From Chitinophaga sancti (GTDB lineage: Bacteria; Bacteroidota; Bacteroidia; Chitinophagales; Chitinophagaceae), in contig NZ_CP139247.1 of the NCBI RefSeq assembly GCF_034087045.1, positions 4,118,001 through 4,182,000 on the forward strand: a stretch of 64,000 nucleotides of DNA. Direction: 5' to 3'. Below the pieces are notes generated by a model. The model was not told the origin of the DNA. It searched no databases and saw only the letters and a list, made by a program, of their open reading frames with translations. This document shows positions 44,596 through 52,756 of this stretch, one piece after another. How positions within the stretch are numbered: the stretch's first letter is position 1; every line of letters starts with the position of its first letter. The position numbers and the translations under genes were made by a program.

Positions 44596-45645
44596 ATGCT
44601 GAGATTTCTCTTACGGAAAATAACTTACGGAATACTGGTGCTACTCGGAGTAGTGGCACTGGTATTTTTTTTATTTAATGTGTTGCCGGGCGATCCTGCG
44701 AGATTGACCCTTGGTCAGCGGGCAGATGTGGCGTCGTTGGAGAATGTGCGGAAGGAGTTGCATCTGGATAAGCCTGTAGCTGTACAGTTTCTCCTGTACC
44801 TGAATGACTTATCGCCCATTTCGGTGCATGCCCGGGAAGAGGCAGTTAATTTACATTATATAAGTCTCCTGCATTTAAGTGGGGATCGACTGCTGGTATT
44901 GAAAACACCTTATTTAAGAAGATCCTACCAGGGAAAGAAGGATGTGTGGGAAATGCTTACAGAAGCGCTGCCAGGTACATTGGTCTTGTCCATAGCGGCC
45001 ATCCTGTTTGCAACAGTAGCGGGGATTGGGTTAGGCATTTTATCAGCCGTAAAAAAGGATACCTGGATGGATACGGGGGCGGTGTTTGGCAGTGTGGTCG
45101 GGATCTCGGCGCCGTCGTTTTTTATGGGGATAGTGCTGGCATATCTGTTTGGCTTTGTACTAAGTGATTATACAGGGTTGCATATGACGGGGAGTTTGTT
45201 TGATTATGACGCCTTTTCCGGCAGAACGCTGACATTAAAGAATCTGATCTTACCTGCTATAACATTGGGTATCCGGCCATTGGCGATCATCGTGCAGTTG
45301 ACCAGGGGGGCGATGCTGGATGTATTGCACCAGGATTATATCCGTACGGCCTATGCCAAAGGTCTGCAGAAAAGGACGGTGATTTTCAGGCATGCTTTGC
45401 GAAATGCCCTGAACCCGGTGGTGACGGCAATTACTGGGTGGTTTGCAGAGTTATTGGCCGGGGCGTTTTTTGTGGAGTATATATTTGGATGGAAGGGGAT
45501 CGGGAAAATGACGGTGGATGCGTTGGAGAAGTTTGATTTTCCTGTGCTGATGGGGGCAGTGTTGTTTACGGCGGGGATATTTGTGGTAATAAATTTATTG
45601 GCAGATGTGTTGTATAGTGTGATAGATCCTAGAATTAAATTATAA
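44596..45645 (+). CDS. ABC transporter permease of the DppB/OppB type
   Basis: Inner-membrane permease of 349 residues with an N-terminal helix (MLRFLLRKITYGILVLLGVVALVFFLF) and about five more, including the binding-protein-dependent transport motif AYAKGLQKRTVIFRHALRNALNPVVTAI (about 256-283). It belongs to the peptide/nickel permease family; the conserved tail is GIFVVINLLADVLYSVIDPRIKL. An insert at about 80-115 separates helix 1 from the permease core. No partner permease (DppC), ATPase or binding protein is adjacent, so it is an orphan here. Start chosen at the second ATG, because the first 13 codons of the open frame derive from the duplicated 3' end of the previous gene. Confidence 0.88.
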   Translation: MLRFLLRKITYGILVLLGVVALVFFLFNVLPGDPARLTLGQRADVASLENVRKELHLDKPVAVQFLLYLNDLSPISVHAREEAVNLHYISLLHLSGDRLLVLKTPYLRRSYQGKKDVWEMLTEALPGTLVLSIAAILFATVAGIGLGILSAVKKDTWMDTGAVFGSVVGISAPSFFMGIVLAYLFGFVLSDYTGLHMTGSLFDYDAFSGRTLTLKNLILPAITLGIRPLAIIVQLTRGAMLDVLHQDYIRTAYAKGLQKRTVIFRHALRNALNPVVTAITGWFAELLAGAFFVEYIFGWKGIGKMTVDALEKFDFPVLMGAVLFTAGIFVVINLLADVLYSVIDPRIKL

Positions 45646-45721
45646 ATTGTATTGTAAATCAAGGCCCTAAGGGGCTTTTTTTATTTTAATCCACTTTTTT
45701 TAAAAAAAATTGGCATCATTT

Positions 45722-45747
45722 GTAACAAACCCTTCCACGAGTCGTCT
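45722..45747 (+). promoter_or_regulatory. ECF-type promoter of the sigma factor gene
   Basis: GTAACA (45722-45727), 15-base spacer, CGTCT (45743-45747), 28 bases before the sigma ATG. The spacing and CGTC-like -10 match the usual ECF promoter design and suggest autoregulation. Confidence 0.55.
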
Positions 45748-45775
45748 TCCTTATATAAACGCACTGGTATAACAT

Positions 45776-46291
45776 ATGTCTCTTGCAATATTTGAATCAC
45801 AAGTCGTCCCGGTCAGGCAAAAGCTCTATCGCTTTGCTTACCACCTGCTGGGAAACGAAGAAGACGCAAGGGACATTACCCAGGATGCGATGGTGAAGGT
45901 CTGGCAACAGAAAGACCGTATGGCCGAGTTGCAGAACATGGAAGCATGGTGCATGCGAATAGTCAGAAACCTGGCTTTGGATAAATTAAAATCCAAAAAG
46001 CACCGTAGATCAGAAGAGCTGGACAAGGCTGTTGAAATAGCTGTTACACATCAGGACAATCCGCATGAAGCAGCTGCGAAGCAGGATGTCATGAACAGCG
46101 TTCACCGGATCATGCGTGCGTTGCCGGAAAAATACCGTACTATTATGCAACTGCGTGATATAGAGGGTCATACTTATCAGGAAATCGCTGATATTCTGGA
46201 ACTTGACCTGAGCGACGTGAAAGTGAATTTACATCGTGCCCGTAAATCAGTACGTGAACAATTACAAAAACTGCAAGTGTATGGAGTATAA
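45776..46291 (+). CDS. ECF RNA polymerase sigma factor
   Basis: Sigma-70 family protein of 171 residues. Region 2: YRFAYHLLGNEEDARDITQDAMVKVWQ (about 18-44); region 4: LPEKYRTIMQLRDIEGHTYQEIADILELDLSDVKVNLHRARKSVREQL (about 114-161). Differs from the FecI-type factor at 24951 in lacking a SusC/FecR partner. The anti-sigma gene starts inside its last codons, and two DUF4252 genes follow, a conserved grouping in Bacteroidota. Confidence 0.93.
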   Translation: MSLAIFESQVVPVRQKLYRFAYHLLGNEEDARDITQDAMVKVWQQKDRMAELQNMEAWCMRIVRNLALDKLKSKKHRRSEELDKAVEIAVTHQDNPHEAAAKQDVMNSVHRIMRALPEKYRTIMQLRDIEGHTYQEIADILELDLSDVKVNLHRARKSVREQLQKLQVYGV

Positions 46292-46934
46292 TGAGATCAG
46301 AGGATTGCTAACCCGGTATTGGGAAGGAGAAACTTCGCTGGAAGAAGAGGACCTGTTGCGCAGTTTTTTTGCTGAGAATCGACAGGGATTGCCTGCGGAT
46401 TTGCAGGAGGCAGCGCCGCTGTTCGGGTATTTTGCTGCGGAAGCAGGGAGGGAGGTGCCGGAGTTGGGATGGGAGATGTTGGAGGAAATGAAGGAGGAGG
46501 AGCTGAAGGTAGGAGGTGAGATGCAGGAAGCAGGGAGGGAAGGGTTGAAGGTAGCAGGTGAGATGTCGGAAACCGTGAGGGAGGTGCCGAAGGTGAATGG
46601 TGAAGTTGTGGAGGGAAATACATCCCGGTCTACGGTAGTGGTTTCTATGCCTCGTCCTTACCAGCACTGGATGAAATATGCGGCGGTATTGCTTTTAGGA
46701 GTAGGATTGGTATATGGTGGCCGTCAGTTCAAAACAAAACAGGAGGAAGGTAGTAATCCAGACAGGATGGCGCAGGCCCTGAACCAGGCAGATACCTATG
46801 AAGATTCGAAAGAAGCATATGCTGCGACAAAAAAAGCGTTGGAGTTGTTGGCGAAGAACCTGAATAAGGGGACGACGCAGGCGAAGAAGATCGCTTATTT
46901 TAATGAGGCGACAGAGTATATAAAGGCGGATTAG
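46281..46934 (+). CDS. Single-span anti-sigma-factor-like protein with internal repeats
   Basis: Protein of 217 residues overlapping the sigma gene by 11 bases. The N-terminal part (MEYNEIRGLLTRYWEGETSLEEEDLLRSFF, about 1-30) resembles anti-sigma cytoplasmic domains; one membrane helix lies at about 132-147 and a helical extracytoplasmic tail at 150-217. Between them (about 53-112) is a run of diverged 14-residue repeats of the form LKVxGEMxExxREx, encoded by G/A-rich 42-base units that probably vary in number. Role inferred from position and architecture. Confidence 0.75.
   Translation: MEYNEIRGLLTRYWEGETSLEEEDLLRSFFAENRQGLPADLQEAAPLFGYFAAEAGREVPELGWEMLEEMKEEELKVGGEMQEAGREGLKVAGEMSETVREVPKVNGEVVEGNTSRSTVVVSMPRPYQHWMKYAAVLLLGVGLVYGGRQFKTKQEEGSNPDRMAQALNQADTYEDSKEAYAATKKALELLAKNLNKGTTQAKKIAYFNEATEYIKAD
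46440..46616 (+). repeat. In-frame 42-base repeats within the anti-sigma gene
   Basis: Units around residues 54-66, 75-88, 89-102 and 103-112 share REVPEL/LKV.GEM patterns; the two central units are the most alike. Being a multiple of three, copy-number change would keep the frame. Confidence 0.65.
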
Positions 46935-47062
46935 GGGAAGTAAATGAAGTAGTTAGCTGAAATTGAAGCGGAGGAAAATAATGATGTCGCTGCTTATATA
47001 ATATAAAAACTCGTTAAAACCCTGAAAAGTCAGGCGATTAATGATTTGAGAGCACTTGAAAC

Positions 47063-47088
47063 GTAACAAATACAAATCTGGCCATTCT
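47063..47088 (+). promoter_or_regulatory. ECF-type promoter candidate of the DUF4252 gene
   Basis: GTAACA (47063-47068), 15-base spacer, ATTCT (47084-47088), 26 bases before the ATG. GTAACAAA and the spacer length are the same as in the sigma-gene promoter at 45722. Confidence 0.5.
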
Positions 47089-47114
47089 AATTCCTTTAAT
47101 ATAAAATTTAAACA

Positions 47115-47636
47115 ATGAAACGGTTATGTTTATTGCTGTTGCTAATAACAGCAGGTACGGGTCTTTTTGCCCAACAAGTAAGTGTGATCGACCGCTTTTT
47201 TCAAAAGTATGAAAACGACCAGAGCTTTACCCTGGTCAGCGTCACACCTAAAATGTTCTCCATGTTCAGCAAATTTGATATCAATTCTGCTGAAGGAAAA
47301 AGCTTCATGACGATCGTCAAAAAGCTCAAAGGACTGAGAATCCTTGTAAAAGAAAACGCCAAAGAAGGAAGTAAACTTTACCAGGAAGCGGCTTCCATGC
47401 TCACGAAAGAGTATGAAGAATTAATGACTGTACGTAGTGACGGAGAGCTTGTAAAATTCATGGTAAAAGAAAACACTAAGGGGAATATTGCGGAATTAGT
47501 CATGCTAGTGGGTGGCAAGGATGAATTCGTTGCAATGAGTCTCTTAGGTGATATCGACCTGAACGAAATCAGCCAGATTGCCAATGATGTGAATATTGAT
47601 GGTATGGATAAGCTGAAAGCGTTGAATAAAAAGTAA
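47115..47636 (+). CDS. DUF4252 protein, copy 1
   Basis: Exported protein of 173 residues with a signal peptide (about 1-19, ending GLFAQQ) and the DUF4252 fold: FFQKYENDQSFTLVSVTPKMFSMF (about 26-50), a KLKGLRILV strand and a C-terminal IDLNEISQIANDVNIDGMDKLKAL. DUF4252 proteins are common in Bacteroidota and typically follow an ECF sigma/anti-sigma pair, as here; molecular role unknown. A promoter-like match to the sigma promoter lies just upstream. The last bases of the gene are the source of the array that follows. Confidence 0.87.
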   Translation: MKRLCLLLLLITAGTGLFAQQVSVIDRFFQKYENDQSFTLVSVTPKMFSMFSKFDINSAEGKSFMTIVKKLKGLRILVKENAKEGSKLYQEAASMLTKEYEELMTVRSDGELVKFMVKENTKGNIAELVMLVGGKDEFVAMSLLGDIDLNEISQIANDVNIDGMDKLKALNKK

Positions 47637-47880
47637 GTATTAAACAGGAAAAGTGCGCGGCAACGAAGTGCAGAAAATGAAGTGCTCCGTAACGAAAAGC
47701 ACCGAATGAGAAAGTGCTCCGTAACGAAAAGCACTGAATGAGATGGTGTTCAATAGCTAAAGCACAGAATGAGAAAGTGCTCCGTAACGAAAGCACTAAA
47801 AAGAGAAGGTGTTCAATAGCTAAAGCACAGAATGAGAAAGTGTTTAGAAACGAAAAAGCACTGAGTTAAAAAAAACATTT
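47616..47880 (+). repeat. Tandem array of 29-33-base units derived from the DUF4252 gene 3' end
   Basis: About seven units after the gene of the form GTGCTCCGTAACGAAAAGCAC plus GAATGAGAAA, with variants GTGTTCAATAGCTAAAGCAC. The block AAAGCNNTGAATNANAAAGT matches the last 20 bases of the DUF4252 gene (47616-47635). Each unit holds a small GTGCT/AGCAC inverted pair. Confidence 0.8.
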
Positions 47881-47912
47881 CCTAATTCGCTCTGAATTAA
47901 AAAACAACCCTT

Positions 47913-48443
47913 ATGAAACATTGCCTTGTATTATCAATCGTATGCTGCTTATTGCTGGGTACAAGTACTACACACGCACAGGATCGCCTGCTCACACAAT
48001 TTTACAATGCCCATAGAGGCGTAGCCCTGACTTTAAAAATGGGTATTGGCAGATTGCCACTTCGCATAGTACGAGGCTTTATTCCAAATGAGGAGGGTGA
48101 AGACGGCGTAAATGCAAAGAAACTTTTCTCAAAGATCCGCAAGATGAAGGTCTATATCATGCAGGGATATGACGGGCCTATTCCGGGCAGTGACCTGACC
48201 AACCTGAAACAAAAGCTGATCGACAAAGAAAACTTTGATTTACTGATGGAAGTAAGGGATCATGGAAATATTGTGCATGTACTGAATAAAGGGACGGAGG
48301 AAAACCTGGGGAATGTGGTGTTGTTAATTCAGGATGAGAAAGATATGATCATGGTGCATTTACATACCAGCTTGCGTTTTGAGGATATCAATGGGTTGAT
48401 TAAGGAGTTTAATAAGAAGCCAAAGGCAATGGCTAGTTTATAG
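47913..48443 (+). CDS. DUF4252 protein, copy 2
   Basis: Second DUF4252 gene, 176 residues, with signal peptide (about 1-22, ending TTHAQD). It shares the fold with copy 1: LLTQFYNAHRGVALTLKMGIGRLPLRIV (about 25-52), KIRKMKVYIMQG and the C-terminal FEDINGLIKEFNKK. Identity with copy 1 is low, so the duplication is old, unlike the repeat between them. Probably controlled by the ECF sigma factor upstream; no ECF-like promoter is visible directly before it, so it may be read through from copy 1. Confidence 0.85.
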   Translation: MKHCLVLSIVCCLLLGTSTTHAQDRLLTQFYNAHRGVALTLKMGIGRLPLRIVRGFIPNEEGEDGVNAKKLFSKIRKMKVYIMQGYDGPIPGSDLTNLKQKLIDKENFDLLMEVRDHGNIVHVLNKGTEENLGNVVLLIQDEKDMIMVHLHTSLRFEDINGLIKEFNKKPKAMASL

Positions 48444-48515
48444 TCCACAACCGGTAGAGGGCATTAGCTGCAGCTAATGTTTTCGCCGTTTAAAGATGAT
48501 GGTAAATCAGAAAAA

Positions 48516-48680
48516 AAATGACCCTAACGGATCATCACATTGTTTGCCAGAGATTCGCTCAGGAACTTATACAAGAAAAAAAAATGATCCTAACGGATCA
48601 TCACTTTCTTAACCATGGATTCGCTCATGACAATTCATCCTTACCGGATCACCACCTCCCTCACGACCTGCTCACCCAGC
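48516..48680. repeat. Tandem array containing the 3' end of the DciA-like gene
   Basis: TAACGGATCATCAC occurs at 48525-48538 and 48591-48604; the gene-end version TACCGGATCACCAC is at 48642-48655. Units also share GATTCGCTCA (48552, 48618). Spacing 66 and 51. The array lies downstream of the minus-strand stop at 48641. Confidence 0.75.
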
Positions 48681-48928
48681 ATCTCATTCACCAACTTAAT
48701 AATCTTATCTTTTGAATAGGAGAGTTCCTGCTTCAATGGCGCTACACTGGTAGAGATCAACAACTTCCCATCTATCAGCTGAATACTTTCGGTATACCTG
48801 GAGATCGTCTTACCCATAATTTGTTCCCAGTTCTCCCTGATCCGTACTTCTGTAAGCCGTGGTTTCATCCGGCTTTTGTCCATAAAATCTCTGAGGGCAT
48901 CTCCCATTGTCGTAATACCGTAGCGCAT
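48641..48928 (-). CDS. DciA-like (DUF721) protein
   Basis: Small basic protein of 95 residues of the DUF721 family, whose members include the DnaB loader DciA. It has TMGDALRDFMDKSRMKPRLTEVRIRENWEQIMG (about 7-40), the domain core, then TSVAPLKQELSYSKDKIIKLVNEMLGE. It sits 16 bases downstream of recF on the same strand, a neighbourhood often seen for DUF721 genes. Replication role is inferred from the family; the Bacteroidota member is shorter than experimentally studied DciA. The last codons belong to a repeat unit. Confidence 0.82.
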   Translation of the reverse strand: MRYGITTMGDALRDFMDKSRMKPRLTEVRIRENWEQIMGKTISRYTESIQLIDGKLLISTSVAPLKQELSYSKDKIIKLVNEMLGEQVVREVVIR

Positions 48929-48944
48929 GTCGCAAAGATACGGA

Positions 48945-50021
48945 TTACTCCATCTCTACCAATTGAAAACCTGCTTCTTTTTCATTAAATGCATCGAGTA
49001 ATCTTGTAGCATGTGTATCAGTGATAAAAACCTGTCCATACTCAGTACCGCTTACCAGTTGTATAAGCCGTGAAACACGCTCCTGGTCCAGTTTTTCAAA
49101 CACATCATCGAGCAACAGTAATGGTGCAAAGCCTTTATGTTTTCTAATCACTTCATACTGCGCCAGTTTCAGTGCAAATAAAAAACTTTTACGCTGTCCC
49201 TGCGATGCGCTTGTTTTCATAGCATGGTCATCCAGCAGAAACAGCAGATCATCTCTGTGAATACCCCCTGTAGTACGCTGCATCATTGTATCCTTATAGC
49301 GATTCGCATGCAGCAGTTGTGCAAAAGACTGCTCATGAAGGCCGCAGAGATATTGAATGTTCACCACTTCATGCTGGCCGGCGATATAATCATATAATGA
49401 TTGTACCTGTTGTATGAATGCCGGCAAAAAATTTCTACGCCATTCATATATAGGTGTACCATGTTGGATCAGCTGATCGTCAAAAACATCGAGCAGGAGG
49501 TCCTGTCCGGCGGCAGGGGGGGCTTTGAGCAGACTGTTGCGCTGCTGTATTATCTTTTGATAGGAAATGAGGTGATCGAGGTAGCCGGGGTGTAACTGAC
49601 AGAGCAGGGCATCCAGCCACTTCCGGCGTTCTTCGCTACCTCCCAGGATGATTTCGGCATCGTCGGGGGCGATCATGACAGCGGGAAATTTCCCGATATG
49701 CATGGAAAAGCGTTCATACGATTCGTCATTGAGTACAATGTCCTTTTTGCCGTCTTTGACGGTGCATATGATATGTTCTTCATGGCCTTCCTTGTCTAGC
49801 AGGGCGTCGATACGGAAGCCATTGGTGTTGTATTGGGTGTTCTGGGCTTCGCTGCTGGTAAAGTAGCTTTTGGTGAAGCAGAGGTAGTAAATGGCGTCCA
49901 GGAGGTTCGTCTTGCCGGAACCGTTGCGTCCGGTAATGCCCACGATCCTTTGGGTAAACCGGTGATCGGCCCGGGTATAGTTCTTAAATTGTACTAATGT
50001 TATCTTTTTGAGCGACAGCAA
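48945..50021 (-). CDS. recF: DNA replication and repair protein RecF
   Basis: SMC-like ATPase of 358 residues that loads RecA at single-strand gaps. Walker A GRNGSGKTNLLDAIYYL (about 32-48), the signature region TSASQGQRKSFLFALKLAQY (about 271-290) and Walker B PLLLLDDVFEKLD (about 302-314) are present, as is the typical start LVQFKNYTRAD. The start codon is TTG; no ATG gives a better N-terminus. Operon with the DciA-like gene. Confidence 0.94.
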   Translation of the reverse strand: MLSLKKITLVQFKNYTRADHRFTQRIVGITGRNGSGKTNLLDAIYYLCFTKSYFTSSEAQNTQYNTNGFRIDALLDKEGHEEHIICTVKDGKKDIVLNDESYERFSMHIGKFPAVMIAPDDAEIILGGSEERRKWLDALLCQLHPGYLDHLISYQKIIQQRNSLLKAPPAAGQDLLLDVFDDQLIQHGTPIYEWRRNFLPAFIQQVQSLYDYIAGQHEVVNIQYLCGLHEQSFAQLLHANRYKDTMMQRTTGGIHRDDLLFLLDDHAMKTSASQGQRKSFLFALKLAQYEVIRKHKGFAPLLLLDDVFEKLDQERVSRLIQLVSGTEYGQVFITDTHATRLLDAFNEKEAGFQLVEME

Positions 50022-50123
50022 ATTATATTTTTTTTAACCCCTGTATGGCAGGTGTCTATTATATTATTATGGTATGTATTTCCAGCAAAGTTGCAAAGTA
50101 TTTAGTTTTTAGGATTTTCCTGT

Positions 50124-50131
50124 TATATTTG
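50124..50131 (+). promoter_or_regulatory. -7 element of pdhA
   Basis: TATATTTG followed by C, 18 bases before the GTG start. Confidence 0.55.
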
Positions 50132-50149
50132 CGGACAAATTAAGAAACA

Positions 50150-51160
50150 GTGGCTACAAAAACAGACGTAAAGACGAAGTTCACCAAAGAGACGTATTTG
50201 TACTGGTATGAATTGATGCTCTTGCTGCGCCGCTTTGAGGAAAAAGCCGGCCAATTATATGGAATGCAGAAGATTCGTGGTTTTTGCCACCTGTACATTG
50301 GACAGGAAGCTATTGCTGCGGGTTGTATGACTGCAACTAAACCGGAGGATAAATTCATCACTGCTTACCGTGACCACGCTCTGGCGATTGCCAAAGGTAT
50401 GTCTCCGGATGCTTGTATGGCTGAACTGTATGGTAAGGCTACGGGCTGTTCTAAGGGTAAGGGTGGAAGTATGCACTTTTTCTCTTTAGAGCATAACTTT
50501 TTCGGCGGACATGGTATCGTGGGCGCTCAGATTGGTACCGGTGCGGGCCTGGCATTTGCTGAGAAATACAAAGGTACTGACAATGTAGCAGTTGTCTTCT
50601 TCGGAGATGGTGCTGCCCGTCAGGGTATGCTGCATGAGACATTCAATATGGCCATGCTGTGGAAACTGCCAGTAATTTTCATTTGCGAAAATAATATGTA
50701 CGCGATGGGTACTTCAGTAGAACGTACTTCCAACGTACTGGACATCTATAAGTTAGCTAACGCTTACGACATGCCGAGCGATACCATCGACGGTATGAGC
50801 TGCGAAGCGGTACATGAAGGTATGGAAAGAGCTGTAAAGCGTGCGCGCACCGGCGAAGGTCCATCTTTACTGGAAATCAAGACTTACCGCTACCGTGGTC
50901 ACTCCATGAGTGATCCTGCTAAGTATCGTACCAAAGAAGAAGTAGAAGAATACAAAGAAAGAGATCCACTGACTGTAGTACTGAAGACCATTCAGAAAAA
51001 CAAATGGGCGACAGATGCAGAAATCGAAGCAATCACCGAGAAGGTTAAACAACAGGTTGAACATTGCGTAGAATTTGCAGAAAATTCTCCATGGCCTTCT
51101 GACGATGAACTGCTGAAAGATGTATACACACAACAGGATTATCCTTTCATTGTTGACTAA
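50150..51160 (+). CDS. pdhA: Pyruvate dehydrogenase E1 component, alpha subunit
   Basis: Thiamine-diphosphate-dependent decarboxylation of pyruvate as part of the PDH complex. The 336-residue protein has the E1-alpha pattern: RRFEEKAGQLYGMQKIRGFCHLYIGQEA (about 24-51), the GDG..N ThDP motif (VFFGDGAARQGMLHETFNMA, about 148-167) and the phospho-loop-like RYRGHSMSDPAKYR (about 246-259). Start is GTG. E1-beta (pdhB) and E2 are not adjacent, as is common in Bacteroidota. Ends with a large stem-loop and T-run. Confidence 0.95.
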   Translation: MATKTDVKTKFTKETYLYWYELMLLLRRFEEKAGQLYGMQKIRGFCHLYIGQEAIAAGCMTATKPEDKFITAYRDHALAIAKGMSPDACMAELYGKATGCSKGKGGSMHFFSLEHNFFGGHGIVGAQIGTGAGLAFAEKYKGTDNVAVVFFGDGAARQGMLHETFNMAMLWKLPVIFICENNMYAMGTSVERTSNVLDIYKLANAYDMPSDTIDGMSCEAVHEGMERAVKRARTGEGPSLLEIKTYRYRGHSMSDPAKYRTKEEVEEYKERDPLTVVLKTIQKNKWATDAEIEAITEKVKQQVEHCVEFAENSPWPSDDELLKDVYTQQDYPFIVD

Positions 51161-51172
51161 GTGATATTTAAT

Positions 51173-51228
51173 AGGTTAGCGGTCGCGTCCGTGCATGAAA
51201 TGGCATGGGAGATTCGCTAACCTTTTTT
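51173..51228 (+). terminator. Terminator of pdhA
   Basis: AGGTTAGCG (51173-51181) pairs with CGCTAACCT (51215-51223), then six T. The loop of about 33 bases carries a smaller inverted GCATG pair. Confidence 0.7.
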
Positions 51229-51235
51229 ATATTTG
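51228..51235 (+). promoter_or_regulatory. -7 element upstream of the TPR gene
   Basis: TATATTTG followed by C directly after the pdhA terminator; 67 bases before the ATG at 51303. Confidence 0.5.
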
Positions 51236-51302
51236 CGGGAATATGGCAATCAGGCCGTACCTGTACCCTAACAAGAAATACTTTTAAACGATCACATTTA
51301 CA

Positions 51303-52004
51303 ATGACCGAAACAAAAAATAAGGCCGCTGAAACTGCTCCTGTAACCAAGGACTTCGACTTGCAAGGCTCTGTACACAAGGCTGAAGATTTCTATTACAA
51401 GAACAAGAACGTCATCAACATCGCCGTAATCGTTATCCTGGTGGTGATAGGCGGTACTTTTGCCTACAACAGGTTCATTAAAGCACCGAACGAGAAGAAA
51501 GCAGCGGACATGGTATTCCACGCACAGAAAGCTTTTGAAAAGGATTCATTTAACCTGGCCCTGAACGGAGACGGTAACAACGACGGCTTCTTACAGGTCA
51601 TTAAAAAATATGGCAGTACCAAAACTGGTCAACTGTCAAAATACTATGCTGGCATTTGCTATGTAAGAACAGGCAAATTCCAGGAAGGTATCGATATGCT
51701 GAAAGATTTCAATGCAGGTGATCAACTGGTACAGGCTATGGCTTATGGCGTAACCGGTGATGCTTACATGGAACTGAAGAATACTGAAGAAGGTATCAAA
51801 TACTACAAAAAAGCTGGTCAGTACAGCGACAACGATTTTACCGGTCCAACTTACCTGTTTCGTGCAGGTGTAGCCCTGGAACTGGCTGGTAAAAACGATG
51901 AAGCGATCTCCATCTACAAAGAGATCCGCGAAAAATATCCTCAGTCAAACGAAGGTCGCGAGATGGATAAATATCTGGCGAGACTGGGTGTAGTTAGAGA
52001 ATAA
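51303..52004 (+). CDS. Membrane-anchored tetratricopeptide-repeat protein (YfgM-like)
   Basis: Protein of 233 residues with an N-terminal cytoplasmic tail, one membrane helix (NVINIAVIVILVVIGGTFAYNRF, about 38-60) and a periplasmic helical part with two or three TPR-like repeats (LSKYYAGICYVRTGKFQEGIDML, about 104-126; AYGVTGDAYMELKNTEEGIKYYKKA; LFRAGVALELAGKNDEAISIYKEI). The architecture resembles YfgM, an ancillary chaperone of the secretion system; function here is inferred. Precedes ribH by 63 bases and may be in an operon with it. Confidence 0.82.
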   Translation: MTETKNKAAETAPVTKDFDLQGSVHKAEDFYYKNKNVINIAVIVILVVIGGTFAYNRFIKAPNEKKAADMVFHAQKAFEKDSFNLALNGDGNNDGFLQVIKKYGSTKTGQLSKYYAGICYVRTGKFQEGIDMLKDFNAGDQLVQAMAYGVTGDAYMELKNTEEGIKYYKKAGQYSDNDFTGPTYLFRAGVALELAGKNDEAISIYKEIREKYPQSNEGREMDKYLARLGVVRE

Positions 52005-52067
52005 TTTCGGAAGAGGAGGATGCAACATTGAATGGTGTATTCTTACTCCCGGTAGAATATATTCAAC

Positions 52068-52571
52068 ATGTCAATACATAATCAAAGTTTATTGGACGAT
52101 ACTGGCATTCTCGGAATAGAGGATGCCAGTGTTGTTATAGTGTATACCGAATGGAATGATACTGTCATCAATGAGTTGGTGGCTGGCTGTGATAAGACAC
52201 TTGCCGGATATAATGTATCTAAAATTGCTAAAGTAAAAGTACCGGGGGCATTTGAACTGCCTTTCGCTGCGAAACAATATTGGGAGCATACCCAGCGCAC
52301 AGGTGCTCAGCCTGGCGCTATTATTGCATTTGGTTGTGTGATCCGTGGAGAAACGCCACATTTCGATTACGTTTGTAAAGGGGTGACGGAAGGATTGATG
52401 CAGCTGAACCTGGAATTGCCTGTACCTGTTATCTTCGGGATTTTGACGGTGGATAACATGGAGCAGGCGACGGACAGATTGGGTGGTAAACACGGACATA
52501 AAGGTGAAGAGGCTGCGCTGACTGCATTGAAGATGATCAGTATGATGCGGAAGTTGCAGCAGGGTAAGTAA
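52068..52571 (+). CDS. ribH: 6,7-dimethyl-8-ribityllumazine synthase
   Basis: Penultimate step of riboflavin synthesis: joins the pyrimidine intermediate with dihydroxybutanone phosphate. The 167-residue protein shows VPGAFELPFAAKQ (about 59-71), CVIRGETPHFDYVCKG (about 90-105, catalytic His within) and PVIFGILTVDNMEQATDR (about 119-136). Length is normal. No FMN riboswitch is visible upstream. Its last 30 bases before the final codons are repeated exactly 135 bases downstream. Confidence 0.95.
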   Translation: MSIHNQSLLDDTGILGIEDASVVIVYTEWNDTVINELVAGCDKTLAGYNVSKIAKVKVPGAFELPFAAKQYWEHTQRTGAQPGAIIAFGCVIRGETPHFDYVCKGVTEGLMQLNLELPVPVIFGILTVDNMEQATDRLGGKHGHKGEEAALTALKMISMMRKLQQGK

Positions 52572-52697
52572 GGCTTTGGTGGCCAGACTTGCGGTTGGGT
52601 GAATGACCGGCATGATATAAAAGATGTAAAGAGGATGTAAATTTCCTGGTGCCTGGGGACAGGTGTAATGATCAGTATGATGCGGAAGTTGCAGCAG
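52533..52697 (+). repeat. Exact 30-base copy of the ribH 3' end
   Basis: ATGATCAGTATGATGCGGAA and the next ten bases occur at 52533-52562 (inside ribH) and 52668-52697 (intergenic) with no mismatch seen. Separation is 135 bases; the DNA between is non-coding. Confidence 0.9.
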
Positions 52698-52756
52698 ACA
52701 ATTTAAATTTTCAAGTAGCTAGCAGGTTATATATGCTACACATAAAGACTAACTCG

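Noticed and set aside
47640..47880. CRISPR array
   Set aside because: Units are contiguous and diverged, without unique spacers of constant length, and no cas gene is nearby.
52005..52067. FMN riboswitch before ribH
   Set aside because: Only 63 bases are available and none of the conserved RFN-element blocks is visible.
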